A stretch of DNA of 64,000 nt from DASSKA01 sp963839365 (GTDB taxonomy: Bacteria > Actinomycetota > Actinomycetes > Propionibacteriales > Nocardioidaceae), in contig CAWIUT010000001.1 in assembly GCA_963839365.1 (NCBI GenBank), positions 62,001-126,000 of the forward strand, read 5' to 3'. How positions within the stretch are numbered: the first letter of the stretch is position 1; every line of letters begins with the position of its first letter. Shown here piece after piece: positions 54,765 to 62,573 of the stretch. A model generated the notes under the pieces. The model searched no databases. It was not told where the DNA came from and worked only from the letters and a program-made list of their open reading frames with translations. A program made the position numbers and the translations under genes.

Positions 54765-55780
54765 TGGAGCACGACGACACCTGGGTGCGGGAGCTCCTCG
54801 AGGACGCGGTGGCCGACGTGACCCCGCGCGGCGGCGTGGAGGACATCCACGCCCGGACCGCGCATCCGCTCCGCCCGCACCGGCGGGCCTGGCTGTGGGG
54901 GGCGGGGGCCGCGGTGGTGGCCACCGCGGCCACCGTCGCTGCGGTGGTCACCCTCACCGGCGGCCCCGGTGCGTCGACGTCCGGCGACCAGAGCTTCGCC
55001 TCTCGCGGCTCGGCTGCGGGCAGCACGGCGAAGGTGGCCCCCAACGCCAGCTCCACCCCCGCGCCCACCGTCAGCGAGGTCGTGTACTACCTCGGCCGCA
55101 CGCCGCACGGCCCCCGGCTGTACCGGGAGTCCCACCAGGTGCCCGCGGACGGATCGGTGTCCGCCGCGGTCCGAGACGCCCTGTCCGGGGCCGCCCAGGA
55201 CCCGGACTACCGGTCCCCGTGGCCGACGGGCGTCACCGTGGGCAAGGTGGTCATGACCCCGTCGCACATCGTCATCCCGCTGCAGTCCGGAGGCGCATCG
55301 TTGACCGACCGGCCCTCGGGGATGAAGGCGAGGGAAGCCACGCTGGCCATCCAGCAGCTCGTCTACACCGCGCAGGACGCCTGGGGGCAGCAGAAGCCGG
55401 TCCTCTTCGAGGTCGGCGGCCAGCAGGCCGGCCGGCTGCTCGGGGTGGACGTCACCGGCGGCGTGAAGCGCGCCCCGGACACGCAGACCCAGGCGCTGGT
55501 GTGGGTGCTCTCCCCCGGCCAGGGCGCGAAGGTGCACAGTCCGTTCACGGTGAAGGGGCTCGCGAACGCGTTCGAGGCCAACGTGGTGTGGGAGCTGAAG
55601 CAGAACGGCCACGTCGTCAAGCAGGGCCACACCAGTGCCCAGCAGGCGTACGTGTGGGCGCCGTACCGCTTCTCCGTGAAGGCGCCGCCCGGCCAGTACA
55701 CCCTCGTCGTGCACGACAGCGACGCCTCCGGCCGGGGCCAGGTCACCCAGGACACCAAGGCGATCACCGTCCTGCCCTGA
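54764..55780 (+). CDS. GerMN/Gmad2-domain membrane protein coupled to the sigma factor
   Basis: A 338-residue protein. Residues 1-42 are cytoplasmic, followed by one membrane span (WLWGAGAAVVATAATVAAVV) and a Ser/Ala linker. Outside lies a GerMN-like domain (VVYYLGRTPHGPRLYRESHQ, then VTVGKVVMTPSHIVI) and a C-terminal Gmad2 immunoglobulin-like domain (SPGQGAKVHSPFTVKGLANA to the end). The order matches sigma/anti-sigma pairs, but the short cytoplasmic part lacks a zinc anti-sigma motif. Whether it inhibits the sigma factor is open. Confidence 0.83.
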   Translation: MEHDDTWVRELLEDAVADVTPRGGVEDIHARTAHPLRPHRRAWLWGAGAAVVATAATVAAVVTLTGGPGASTSGDQSFASRGSAAGSTAKVAPNASSTPAPTVSEVVYYLGRTPHGPRLYRESHQVPADGSVSAAVRDALSGAAQDPDYRSPWPTGVTVGKVVMTPSHIVIPLQSGGASLTDRPSGMKAREATLAIQQLVYTAQDAWGQQKPVLFEVGGQQAGRLLGVDVTGGVKRAPDTQTQALVWVLSPGQGAKVHSPFTVKGLANAFEANVVWELKQNGHVVKQGHTSAQQAYVWAPYRFSVKAPPGQYTLVVHDSDASGRGQVTQDTKAITVLP

Positions 55781-55821
55781 CGTCGCGCCGGCACTCGGGC
55801 AGTGGTCCACCGAGCAGCTGG

Positions 55822-55897
55822 CCCGCACATGCGACGTCACGGCCCCCACGCCGGCCCGAACCAGGCAACTTCCCCGCACATGCGACGTCACGGCCCC
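55822..55897. repeat. Two identical 25-bp repeats, ACGTCGCA family
   Basis: The 25-bp sequence is identical at 55822-55846 and 55873-55897, 51 bp apart; it starts CCCGCACATGCGACGTCACG. In reverse complement it matches the core of the repeats at 40515-40646, which have nearly the same spacing. It fills the gap between two convergent genes. Confidence 0.8.
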
Positions 55898-55910
55898 CGG
55901 CGGGCCGTGA

Positions 55911-56648
55911 CTACCGCCAGCGCGGGGTTCGCGCCAGCAGTGCGGCGGCCGCGGCCACGCCGGCCGTCGAGGTGCGCAGCACCGACCTGCCCAGCCGCAC
56001 CGGCTCGGCGCCGGCCTCGGCGAAGGCGGCCAGCTCCTCGTCGGCGAGCCCGCCTTCCGGCCCGACCACGATCACGATCTCCCCGCGGCCCGGGACCGGC
56101 AGGTCCGCAAGCGGCCCGGAGGCCGCCTCGTGCAGGACCACGGGGACCGAGGCGGTGCGCAGCAGGTCGGCAACCCGGGGGGTGCTGGCCGGCTCCTCGA
56201 CCTCGGGGAACCAGGCGCGGCGCGCCTGCTTGGCCGCCTCCCGAGCGGTGCTACGCCAGCGAGCCAGTCCCTTCGCCGCCCGGTCGCCACGCCAGACCGC
56301 CACCGAACGGGCGGCGGCCCAGGGCACGATCACGTCCACGCCGACCTCGGTGAGCATCTCCACCGCCAGCTCACTGCGGTCCCCCTTCGCCAGCGCCTGC
56401 ACCACCACCAGCCGCGGCGTCTCCCGCGGCAGGGTGCGGACGGACTCCACCTCGGCGTCCAGCGCGTGCTTGCCGGTGCCGGTGACCCGGCACACGGCCG
56501 TGGTGCCCTGCCCGTTGGTCACTGCGATCCGCTCGCCGACGCGGATCCGGCGCACCACGGCGTGGCGGGCCTCCTCGCCGGTCAGGGACAGCCGTTCACC
56601 GGCGGCGAGCTCGTGCCGCAGCTCGGCGGCGAAGTAGGGCAGGGACAC
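55911..56648 (-). CDS. rsmE: 16S rRNA (uracil1498-N3)-methyltransferase
   Basis: Methylates U1498 of 16S rRNA. The 245-residue SPOUT protein begins SLPYFAAELRHELAAGERLS and carries VVQALAKGDRSELAVEMLTE, the SAM-knot motif IVVGPEGGLADEELAAF and VRLGRSVLRTSTAGVAAAA. The GTG at 56648 lies two bases after the dnaJ stop. Confidence 0.93.
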   Translation of the reverse strand: MSLPYFAAELRHELAAGERLSLTGEEARHAVVRRIRVGERIAVTNGQGTTAVCRVTGTGKHALDAEVESVRTLPRETPRLVVVQALAKGDRSELAVEMLTEVGVDVIVPWAAARSVAVWRGDRAAKGLARWRSTAREAAKQARRAWFPEVEEPASTPRVADLLRTASVPVVLHEAASGPLADLPVPGRGEIVIVVGPEGGLADEELAAFAEAGAEPVRLGRSVLRTSTAGVAAAAALLARTPRWR

Positions 56649-56650
56649 GC

Positions 56651-57850
56651 TCAGCGGGGCCCGAAGGCGTCGCGGAGCCGGTCGAACATGGAGCGGTGCT
56701 CGGTGGGACCGAACTGACCGTTCGGAGACTCCTCGTCGCGCAGTGCAGCCAGCTCGCGCAGCAGCTCCTCCTGCCGCTCGTCGAGCCGGGTCGGGGTCTC
56801 CACGGCCACCCGCACCACGAGGTCCCCGCGTCCGGTGCCACGCAGGGAGGGCACCCCGCGGCCGTGCAGCACGATCTCCGAGCCGGACTGGGTGCCCGCC
56901 TGGATCTCGAGCGGCACCGAGGTCTCCAGGTCGGTCTCCGCGTCCTCCTCGACCAGGTCCGCTTCCAGGGTGGGCAGGTCGATCGTGGTGCCCAGGGCGG
57001 CCGCGGTCATCGGCAGCGTCACCTCGCAGCTCAGGTCGCCGCCCGTGCGGGTGAACAGCGGGTGCGGGGCGACCCGGATCTCGACGTACAGATCCCCTGC
57101 GGGGCCACCGCCCGAGCCGACCTCGCCCTGCTCGGCGAGCTGGACCCGGGTGCCGGTGTCCACCCCGGCCGGGATCTTGACAGTCAGGGTGCGCCGGGAC
57201 CGGACCCGCCCGTCCCCGCTGCACTCCCGGCACGGGTCGGGGATGATCGTGCCGTAGCCGCGGCAGGCCGCGCACGGCCGCATCGTGCGGATCTCGCCCA
57301 GGAAGGACCGCTGCACCTGGAAGACCTCGCCGCGGCCCTGGCAGGTCTCGCAGGTGACCGGTTCTGAGCCGGGAGCCGCGCCGCCGCCGTCGCAGACCGG
57401 GCACCGCACCGCGGTGTCCACCTTCAGCTCGCGGGTGGTGCCGAACACCGCCTCGGCGAGCTCGACGTCGAGGCGGACCAGGGCGTCCTGGCCGCGGCGG
57501 GTCCGGGACCGCGGTCCCCGGCCGGCGCCCGACGTGCCCGCACCGGCGCCTCCGAAGAAGGCGTCCATGATGTCGGTGAACGAGAACCCGGCGCCCTGCC
57601 CGAAGCCTCCGGCGGCGCCGGCGCCGGAGAACGGGTCGCCGCCGAGGTCGTACATCCGGCGCTTCTCCGGGTCGGAGAGCACCTCGTAGGCGTTGCTGAC
57701 GTCCTTGAACCGCTCCTGCGTCTCCGGGTCCGGGTTCACGTCTGGGTGCAGCTTGCGCGCGAGCCGGCGGTAGGCCTTCTTGATCTCTTCCGGCTCCGCG
57801 TCACGGGACACGCCGAGGGTTTCGTACAGGTCTTGGCTCAACTGGGTCAT
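56651..57850 (-). CDS. dnaJ: Chaperone DnaJ
   Basis: Co-chaperone that stimulates DnaK. The 399-residue protein starts with a J domain (DLYETLGVSRDAEPEEIKKA, HPD in KLHPDVNPD), a Gly-rich region, four CxxCxGxG zinc repeats (CPVCDGGG, CETCQGRG, CAACRGYG, CRECSGDG) and the C-terminal substrate domains. It is the hrcA-linked second DnaJ of actinobacteria and overlaps hrcA by ATGA, so it is under HrcA control. Confidence 0.96.
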   Translation of the reverse strand: MTQLSQDLYETLGVSRDAEPEEIKKAYRRLARKLHPDVNPDPETQERFKDVSNAYEVLSDPEKRRMYDLGGDPFSGAGAAGGFGQGAGFSFTDIMDAFFGGAGAGTSGAGRGPRSRTRRGQDALVRLDVELAEAVFGTTRELKVDTAVRCPVCDGGGAAPGSEPVTCETCQGRGEVFQVQRSFLGEIRTMRPCAACRGYGTIIPDPCRECSGDGRVRSRRTLTVKIPAGVDTGTRVQLAEQGEVGSGGGPAGDLYVEIRVAPHPLFTRTGGDLSCEVTLPMTAAALGTTIDLPTLEADLVEEDAETDLETSVPLEIQAGTQSGSEIVLHGRGVPSLRGTGRGDLVVRVAVETPTRLDERQEELLRELAALRDEESPNGQFGPTEHRSMFDRLRDAFGPR

Positions 57851-58869
57851 CCTTCGTCGAGGATCTTGGAGACGTAGCGCGCGACGGCGCGCACCGCCGC
57901 CATCGTGCCTGGATAGTCCATGCGGGTCGGTCCGACGATGCCGAGCGTGGCCAGCGCCTCGTCCCCCGGGCCGTAGCCGGTGGCGACCACCGACGTCGAC
58001 GACAGCTCCTGGTAGGGCACCTCGTGGCCGATCCGGACGGTCACCATGGACGGCGAGGTGGCCTCACCGAGCAGCTTCAAAAGTACGACGTGCTCCTCGA
58101 GCGCCTCGAGCATCGGCTTGATCGAGGCATCGAAGCTGTCCCCGAACCGGGCCAGGTTCGCCGTACCCCCGACCAGCACCCGCTCGTCGGAGCGGTGGTC
58201 CGACATGGCCTCGATGAGCGCCGCGACGATCACCGCGACCAGACCGCGGGAGTCCTCGGGGACCTCCTCGGGCAGCTCGGCGAGCCTCCCGGAGGCCTCG
58301 GCCAACCGGCTGCCGGCCACCGCTTGGTTCACCCAGGTCCGGATGTCGGCGGCGGTGTCGTCGTCGAGCTCGGAGGGCAGCTCCACCACCCGCTGCTCGA
58401 CCCGCCCGGTGGACAAGATCAGGACCAGCAGCACCCGGGTGCTGGACAGGGCCACCAGCTCGATGTGCCGCACTGTGGAGCGCGACAGGGTGGGGTACTG
58501 CACGATCGCGACCTGCCGTGTCATCCGGGCCAGCAGCCGGACGCTGCGCGCGACCACGTCGTCGAGGTCGATAGCGCCCTCGAGCAGAGTGGTGATCGCC
58601 CGCCGCTCGGCCGCCGACAGCGGCTTGACCTGGCTGAGCTTGTCCACGAACAGCCGGTAGCCCTTGTCGGTGGGGATCCGGCCCGCGCTGGTGTGCGGCT
58701 GGGTGATGAACCCCTCGTCCTCCAACGCGGCCATGTCGTTGCGGACCGTCGCCGGGGACACGCCGAGCTGGTGCCGCTCCACCAGCGCCTTGGACCCCAC
58801 CGGCTCCTGGGTGGAGACGTAGTCCTCGACGATCGCGCGGAGGACGGCCAGCCTGCGGTCTTCGACCAT
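57847..58869 (-). CDS. hrcA: Heat-inducible transcription repressor HrcA
   Basis: Represses heat-shock operons by binding CIRCE. The 340-residue protein starts MVEDRRLAVLRAIVEDYVST and has the winged helix LGVSPATVRNDMAALEDEGF and HTSAGRIPTDKGYRLFVDKL. GGGAGG lies before the ATG. The CIRCE element at 58903-58929 shows autoregulation. Confidence 0.96.
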   Translation of the reverse strand: MVEDRRLAVLRAIVEDYVSTQEPVGSKALVERHQLGVSPATVRNDMAALEDEGFITQPHTSAGRIPTDKGYRLFVDKLSQVKPLSAAERRAITTLLEGAIDLDDVVARSVRLLARMTRQVAIVQYPTLSRSTVRHIELVALSSTRVLLVLILSTGRVEQRVVELPSELDDDTAADIRTWVNQAVAGSRLAEASGRLAELPEEVPEDSRGLVAVIVAALIEAMSDHRSDERVLVGGTANLARFGDSFDASIKPMLEALEEHVVLLKLLGEATSPSMVTVRIGHEVPYQELSSTSVVATGYGPGDEALATLGIVGPTRMDYPGTMAAVRAVARYVSKILDEG

Positions 58870-58902
58870 GCTTGCCTCCCTCGCTCGCCTCAGCACGCCA
58901 CG

Positions 58903-58929
58903 TTGGCACTCATCCGTTTCGAGTGCCAA
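58903..58929 (-). promoter_or_regulatory. CIRCE operator
   Basis: TTGGCACTC, a 9-nt spacer and GAGTGCCAA form a perfect inverted repeat with CIRCE spacing; the consensus TTAGCACTC is changed at one symmetrical position. It lies 34 bp upstream of hrcA, next to a -10-like TAGAGT (58934-58929). Confidence 0.95.
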
Positions 58930-58981
58930 CTCTACTAGCCGGCCCGGCTCCGGTGGAATTCTCCGACCTAGGCTGTGCGCC

Positions 58982-59896
58982 ATGACCGACAACAGCGGCT
59001 CCCGGCGCCTCCGGCACGACCAGGGCTTCGTCGAGGTGGCGGACAAGTGCTTCGTCGCCCGCTACGAGTTCGTCAACGTCAACGTCGGCGTGGTCGCCGG
59101 CGAGCGCGGACTGCTCGTGGTGGACACCCATGCCTCCGAGGTCGAGGCGCGCCGGGTGCTCGAGGACGTGCGCGCGCTCGGGCTCGGCGACGTCGTCGCG
59201 GTGGTGAACACGCACGCGCACTTCGACCATGCGTTGGGCAACGCGGTGTTCGTCGACGCGTACGACGGTGTGGAGGTGTTCGCCCACGAGGAGGCCGCCG
59301 CCGCGCTGCCGGAGCAGGCCGCGGCCGTGCAGGACGAGGCGCGGCAGCAGGCCGCTTCCGGCGAGGACGACGACCCCCGGCTGCTCGACGTGGCCGCGGC
59401 CCGGGTCGTGGTGCCCGCCGAGACCTTCTCGGCGGCGGGGGTGGTGGACCTCGGTGACCGGTTCATCGAGCTGGCCTACCTCGGCCGCGGTCACACCTCG
59501 GGGGACGCGGTGGTCCGGGTCCCCGAGGCCGACCTCGTGTTCACCGGCGACCTGGTCGAGGAGTTCACCGACCGTGGACCGGCGCCGGGCTTCGGTGACG
59601 ACTGCTACCCCCTGGAATGGCCTGGCACCCTCGACCTGCTGGTCGGCATGCTGACCGGCTCCACCGTGGTCGCCCCCGGCCACGGTGTCCCGGTCGACCG
59701 TGGCTTCGTCGAGGAGCAGCGCGCCGACATCGCCCTGGTGGCGCAGACCATCTCCGACCTCGCCGGCCAAGGGGTGCCGGTGTCGGAGGCACTGACCGCC
59801 GGCGAGTGGCCGTTCCCCGCCGAGGCGCTGGCCAAGGCGGTGCGCCGCGGCTACGCGCAGCTGCCCGCCGGGGCGAGGTCACTGCCGCTGGCCTGA
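58982..59896 (+). CDS. MBL-fold metallo-hydrolase
   Basis: A 304-residue metallo-beta-lactamase fold hydrolase. The zinc motif is VVNTHAHFDHALGN, with LGRGHTSGDAVV and VFTGDLVEEF and the late VVAPGHGVPVDRGFV. Substrate unknown; such proteins are often annotated near quinoprotein or glyoxalase II-like groups. TAGGCT (58969-58974), 7 nt and the ATG suggest a leaderless message. It is divergent from hrcA. Confidence 0.9.
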   Translation: MTDNSGSRRLRHDQGFVEVADKCFVARYEFVNVNVGVVAGERGLLVVDTHASEVEARRVLEDVRALGLGDVVAVVNTHAHFDHALGNAVFVDAYDGVEVFAHEEAAAALPEQAAAVQDEARQQAASGEDDDPRLLDVAAARVVVPAETFSAAGVVDLGDRFIELAYLGRGHTSGDAVVRVPEADLVFTGDLVEEFTDRGPAPGFGDDCYPLEWPGTLDLLVGMLTGSTVVAPGHGVPVDRGFVEEQRADIALVAQTISDLAGQGVPVSEALTAGEWPFPAEALAKAVRRGYAQLPAGARSLPLA

Positions 59897-59904
59897 CTGT
59901 CGTG

Positions 59905-59930
59905 TCTCGCTGCTGGGTCTCGCTGCTGGG
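59905..59930. repeat. 13-bp direct repeat between convergent genes
   Basis: TCTCGCTGCTGGG occurs twice without a gap (59905-59917 and 59918-59930) in the 51-bp gap between the MBL-fold and DUF1707 genes. Confidence 0.7.
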
Positions 59931-59947
59931 CCTGACCGGCCGGCGGG

Positions 59948-60421
59948 TCAGCGGCAGCCGCCACCACCGCGCCAGCGGCGCCGACCGCCCCAGCGGAACA
60001 GCCCGGCCCACCACAGCACGCCGATGACCAGGAACACCGGCCAGGCGATGTGGGTGAGCGCGACGATGCCGATCAGCACCAGCAGCAGCGGCAGGAACGG
60101 CACGTTCCACGACCGGCCCCGCGTGTCGGTGCGCGCCGGCGGCTCCTGCGGGGGGCGCGGGGCCACCCGCGGCAGGTCCTGGAACAGCGGCGCCAGGTCG
60201 GCCCCGGTCTTCGCGGACCAGGCCAGGCCGCTGCGCTCGTCGTACTCCTCCTTGGTGAGCCGGCCCGCGGCGTAGTGCTCGCCGAGCGCGGACACCGCGG
60301 TCTCCCGCTCGTTGTCGCCGATGCGCACCCCGGATGCCGGGCGTACGCCGGCCCAGTTGCCGGTCCAGCTGCCTGTCCAGTCGCCGGCCCAGTCCCGCCA
60401 ACGCTCTCCGGTGCTGCTCAT
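59948..60421 (-). CDS. DUF1707 membrane protein
   Basis: A 157-residue protein. The DUF1707 domain reads RIGDNERETAVSALGEHYAA and GRLTKEEYDERSGLAW. Two membrane spans follow (VPFLPLLLVLIGIVALTHI and WPVFLVIGVLWWAGLF) and the end is Arg/Gly rich. The N-terminus has WTGSWTGNW repeats. It is co-transcribed with a PadR regulator (ATGA overlap), a common pairing. Confidence 0.87.
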   Translation of the reverse strand: MSSTGERWRDWAGDWTGSWTGNWAGVRPASGVRIGDNERETAVSALGEHYAAGRLTKEEYDERSGLAWSAKTGADLAPLFQDLPRVAPRPPQEPPARTDTRGRSWNVPFLPLLLVLIGIVALTHIAWPVFLVIGVLWWAGLFRWGGRRRWRGGGGCR

Positions 60422-61059
60422 TCGGGGCCCCCCTCCGCGAGCAGGCCGTAGAGCTTGCGGCGGGTGTCCGCAAGGATCTCGGCGGCCTCGGCGCGCTGCT
60501 GCCGGGTGCCGGAGACCACGATCTGCCAGACCGCGGACATCACCTGACCGATCACCGGCTTGAGGTCGTGCGGCTCGTGGTCGTCCTCGGCGGCGCCATC
60601 CGCGTCGTCGAACGGGCGCCAGGTGGCGGCCAGCTCGTCGGGGTGCTCCTCGACGTAGCGACGACCCTCGTCGGTGAGCCGCAGCAGCCGGCGGCCCTCG
60701 ACCTCACTGCCCTCGACCAGCCCCTCGTCCTCGAGCTGCTGGACGGTCGGGTACACCGAGCCGGGACTCGGCTTCCAGCCGCCCCGGCTGCGCTCGGCGA
60801 TCTGCTGGATGATCTGGTAGCCGTTCATCGGCTCGACCGCGAGCACGTCCAGGATGGCCGCGCGCACGTCGCCGCGGCGTACCTTCGGGCCCCCGCCCTT
60901 CACTGAGCCGGCGAGGCCGAGCAGGCCCTGCACCCACGGCGGCGGACCACCGGCCCACGACCCGCCCCCGGACCAGGACGAACCGCCCGACGACCCGCCC
61001 CGGTGCCCTTGCCAGCCGCGCGGCTGGTCCCAGGGGCTGTCCCACGGACTGCGACTCAT
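60418..61059 (-). CDS. PadR-family transcriptional regulator
   Basis: A 213-residue regulator with a Gly/Ser/Trp-rich N-terminal 60 residues (possibly disordered), then the PadR winged helix: VRAAILDVLAVEPMNGYQII, SPGSVYPTVQQLEDEGLVEG and LLRLTDEGRRYVEEH. The C-terminal helices dimerise. GGAGG precedes the ATG at 61059. An A/T-rich palindrome upstream is a likely operator. Confidence 0.91.
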   Translation of the reverse strand: MSRSPWDSPWDQPRGWQGHRGGSSGGSSWSGGGSWAGGPPPWVQGLLGLAGSVKGGGPKVRRGDVRAAILDVLAVEPMNGYQIIQQIAERSRGGWKPSPGSVYPTVQQLEDEGLVEGSEVEGRRLLRLTDEGRRYVEEHPDELAATWRPFDDADGAAEDDHEPHDLKPVIGQVMSAVWQIVVSGTRQQRAEAAEILADTRRKLYGLLAEGGPE

Positions 61060-61136
61060 GATGTCCTCCCTGCTGGCGAGAAGAGTGCGGGGAACCTGTA
61101 GACCCCTACTTCTCACGACTGTTCGCGACACCCTCA

Positions 61137-61146
61137 CGATATATCG
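61137..61146. promoter_or_regulatory. Candidate PadR operator
   Basis: CGATATATCG is a perfect 10-bp palindrome about 78 bp upstream of the padR ATG, flanked by TCGCGA-like sequence on both sides (CGCGACA at 61124 and TCGCGAG at 61145). It is the most A/T-rich stretch of the region and suits PadR autoregulation. Confidence 0.45.
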
Positions 61147-61309
61147 CGAGTGTTCTGGGGGCCAGCGGTTACTGATGGCTGTCCATACCGATGTCGAGTC
61201 CGGGATGTCGCGTCGCATGTCGCGTCCCGGGTCTCGTGTCTCGGGTGCGGCGCGAGCGACCGGCGCGGGAACCCCAGTTCGCGGCGCGGTCCCTCTACGG
61301 TGTGGGGCT

Positions 61310-62194
61310 GTGTCCACGCCCCACTCCTCCGGCCGGTCGTACGACCGCTACGGCCCGGACGTCCTCAGCACCGACTGGCGCGCCCCGAAACGGGGGCGCG
61401 CGGTGGAGATCGAGGCCGACCGTGGCCTGGTGGTCGAGGAGGTGACCACCGACTGGTGCGGGGAGATCGTCACTGTGGAGCGCGACCTGATGACGGTCAC
61501 CCTCGAGGACCGGCGCGGCAAGCGACGCACCTTCCCGCTCGGTGCCGGCTTCCTGCTCGAGGGGGTCCCGGTGATCCTCACCCCGCCGAGCCGCAAGGGT
61601 CCGGCACGCAAGACCCGGACCGCGTCCGGGTCGGTGGCCGTCCCGGGCACCAAGGCCCGCGTGGCCCGGGCGAGCCGGATCTTCGTCGAGGGCCGGCACG
61701 ACGCCGAGCTGGTGGAGAAGGTCTGGGGCGACGACCTGCGGGTCGAGGGCGTCGTGGTGGAGTACCTCGAGGGGGTCGACGACCTGTCCGCCCAGCTGCA
61801 GGACTTCAGGCCGGGCCCGGAGCGGCGGGCCGGGGTGCTCGTGGACCACCTGGTGCCGGGCTCGAAGGAGAGCCGCATCGCGCAGGGGGTGGCGAAGAGC
61901 CCGCTCGGCAAGCACGTGCTGATCGTCGGCCACCCGTTCATCGACATCTGGCAGGCCGTCAAGCCCGACCGGCTGGGTCTGCAGCAGTGGCCGCAGGTGC
62001 CGCGCAACGTGGAGTGGAAGAAGGGCATCTGCCAGCACCTCGGGTGGCCGCACCGAGACGCCGCGGACATCGCGCGCGCCTGGAAGCACATCTTGTCCAA
62101 AGTCTCCTCGTTCGGCGACCTGGAACCCGCCCTGCTCGGTAGAGTCGAGGAGCTGATCAACTTCGTCACAGCCGGAGGGGGCCCGCATGAGTGA
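61310..62194 (+). CDS. DUF3097 family protein
   Basis: A 294-residue protein of the actinobacterial DUF3097 family: RYGPDVLSTDWRAPKRGRAV, RIFVEGRHDAELVEKVWGDD, VLVDHLVPGSKESRIAQGVA and VEWKKGICQHLGWPHRDAAD. The middle part (VEGRHDAELVEKV, VLVDHLVPGSKES) recalls a TOPRIM-like acidic arrangement, but function is unknown. GTG 61310 is chosen; the frame stays open upstream through a repetitive stretch unlikely to code. Confidence 0.87.
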   Translation: MSTPHSSGRSYDRYGPDVLSTDWRAPKRGRAVEIEADRGLVVEEVTTDWCGEIVTVERDLMTVTLEDRRGKRRTFPLGAGFLLEGVPVILTPPSRKGPARKTRTASGSVAVPGTKARVARASRIFVEGRHDAELVEKVWGDDLRVEGVVVEYLEGVDDLSAQLQDFRPGPERRAGVLVDHLVPGSKESRIAQGVAKSPLGKHVLIVGHPFIDIWQAVKPDRLGLQQWPQVPRNVEWKKGICQHLGWPHRDAADIARAWKHILSKVSSFGDLEPALLGRVEELINFVTAGGGPHE

Positions 62195-62570
62195 GCCGCC
62201 CTTCGTCGCGCCGGCAGGCGGGCTTGCGCCCTCCTCGGAGGAGCGCACCTGGGCGTGGGTGTCGCACGCCGGCACGCTCCTGGCGCTCGCCGTGTCGGGG
62301 GTGCTGGGCTTCGTGCCGCCGCTGGTGATCATGCTCACCAAGGGCACCGAGTCGGCGTTCGTGCGCCGCAACGCGGTGGAGTCGCTGAACTTCCAGATCT
62401 CGATGTACCTCTACCTGGCGGCGTGCGTCGTCCTGGTGTTCGTGATCATCGGCTTCTTCTTGCTGGTGGCGCTCGGTGTCTTCGCGCTGGTGGCGATCAT
62501 CCTGGCGACCGTGAAGGCGGCCAACGGGGAGGAGTTCCGCTACCCGCTCTGCATCCGCCTGGTGCGCTGA
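62187..62570 (+). CDS. DUF4870 membrane protein
   Basis: A 127-residue protein with three or four membrane segments and the DUF4870/Tic20-like pattern: ERTWAWVSHAGTLLALAVSG, SAFVRRNAVESLNFQISMYL and VKAANGEEFRYPLCIRLV. It overlaps the DUF3097 gene by 8 bp and converges with hemW. Function unknown. Confidence 0.88.
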   Translation: MSEPPFVAPAGGLAPSSEERTWAWVSHAGTLLALAVSGVLGFVPPLVIMLTKGTESAFVRRNAVESLNFQISMYLYLAACVVLVFVIIGFFLLVALGVFALVAIILATVKAANGEEFRYPLCIRLVR

Positions 62571-62573
62571 GGC

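Noticed and set aside
61137..61309. N-terminal extension of the DUF3097 gene
   Set aside because: The open frame upstream runs through repeated TGTCGCGTC-like sequence and the padR promoter region without domain similarity.
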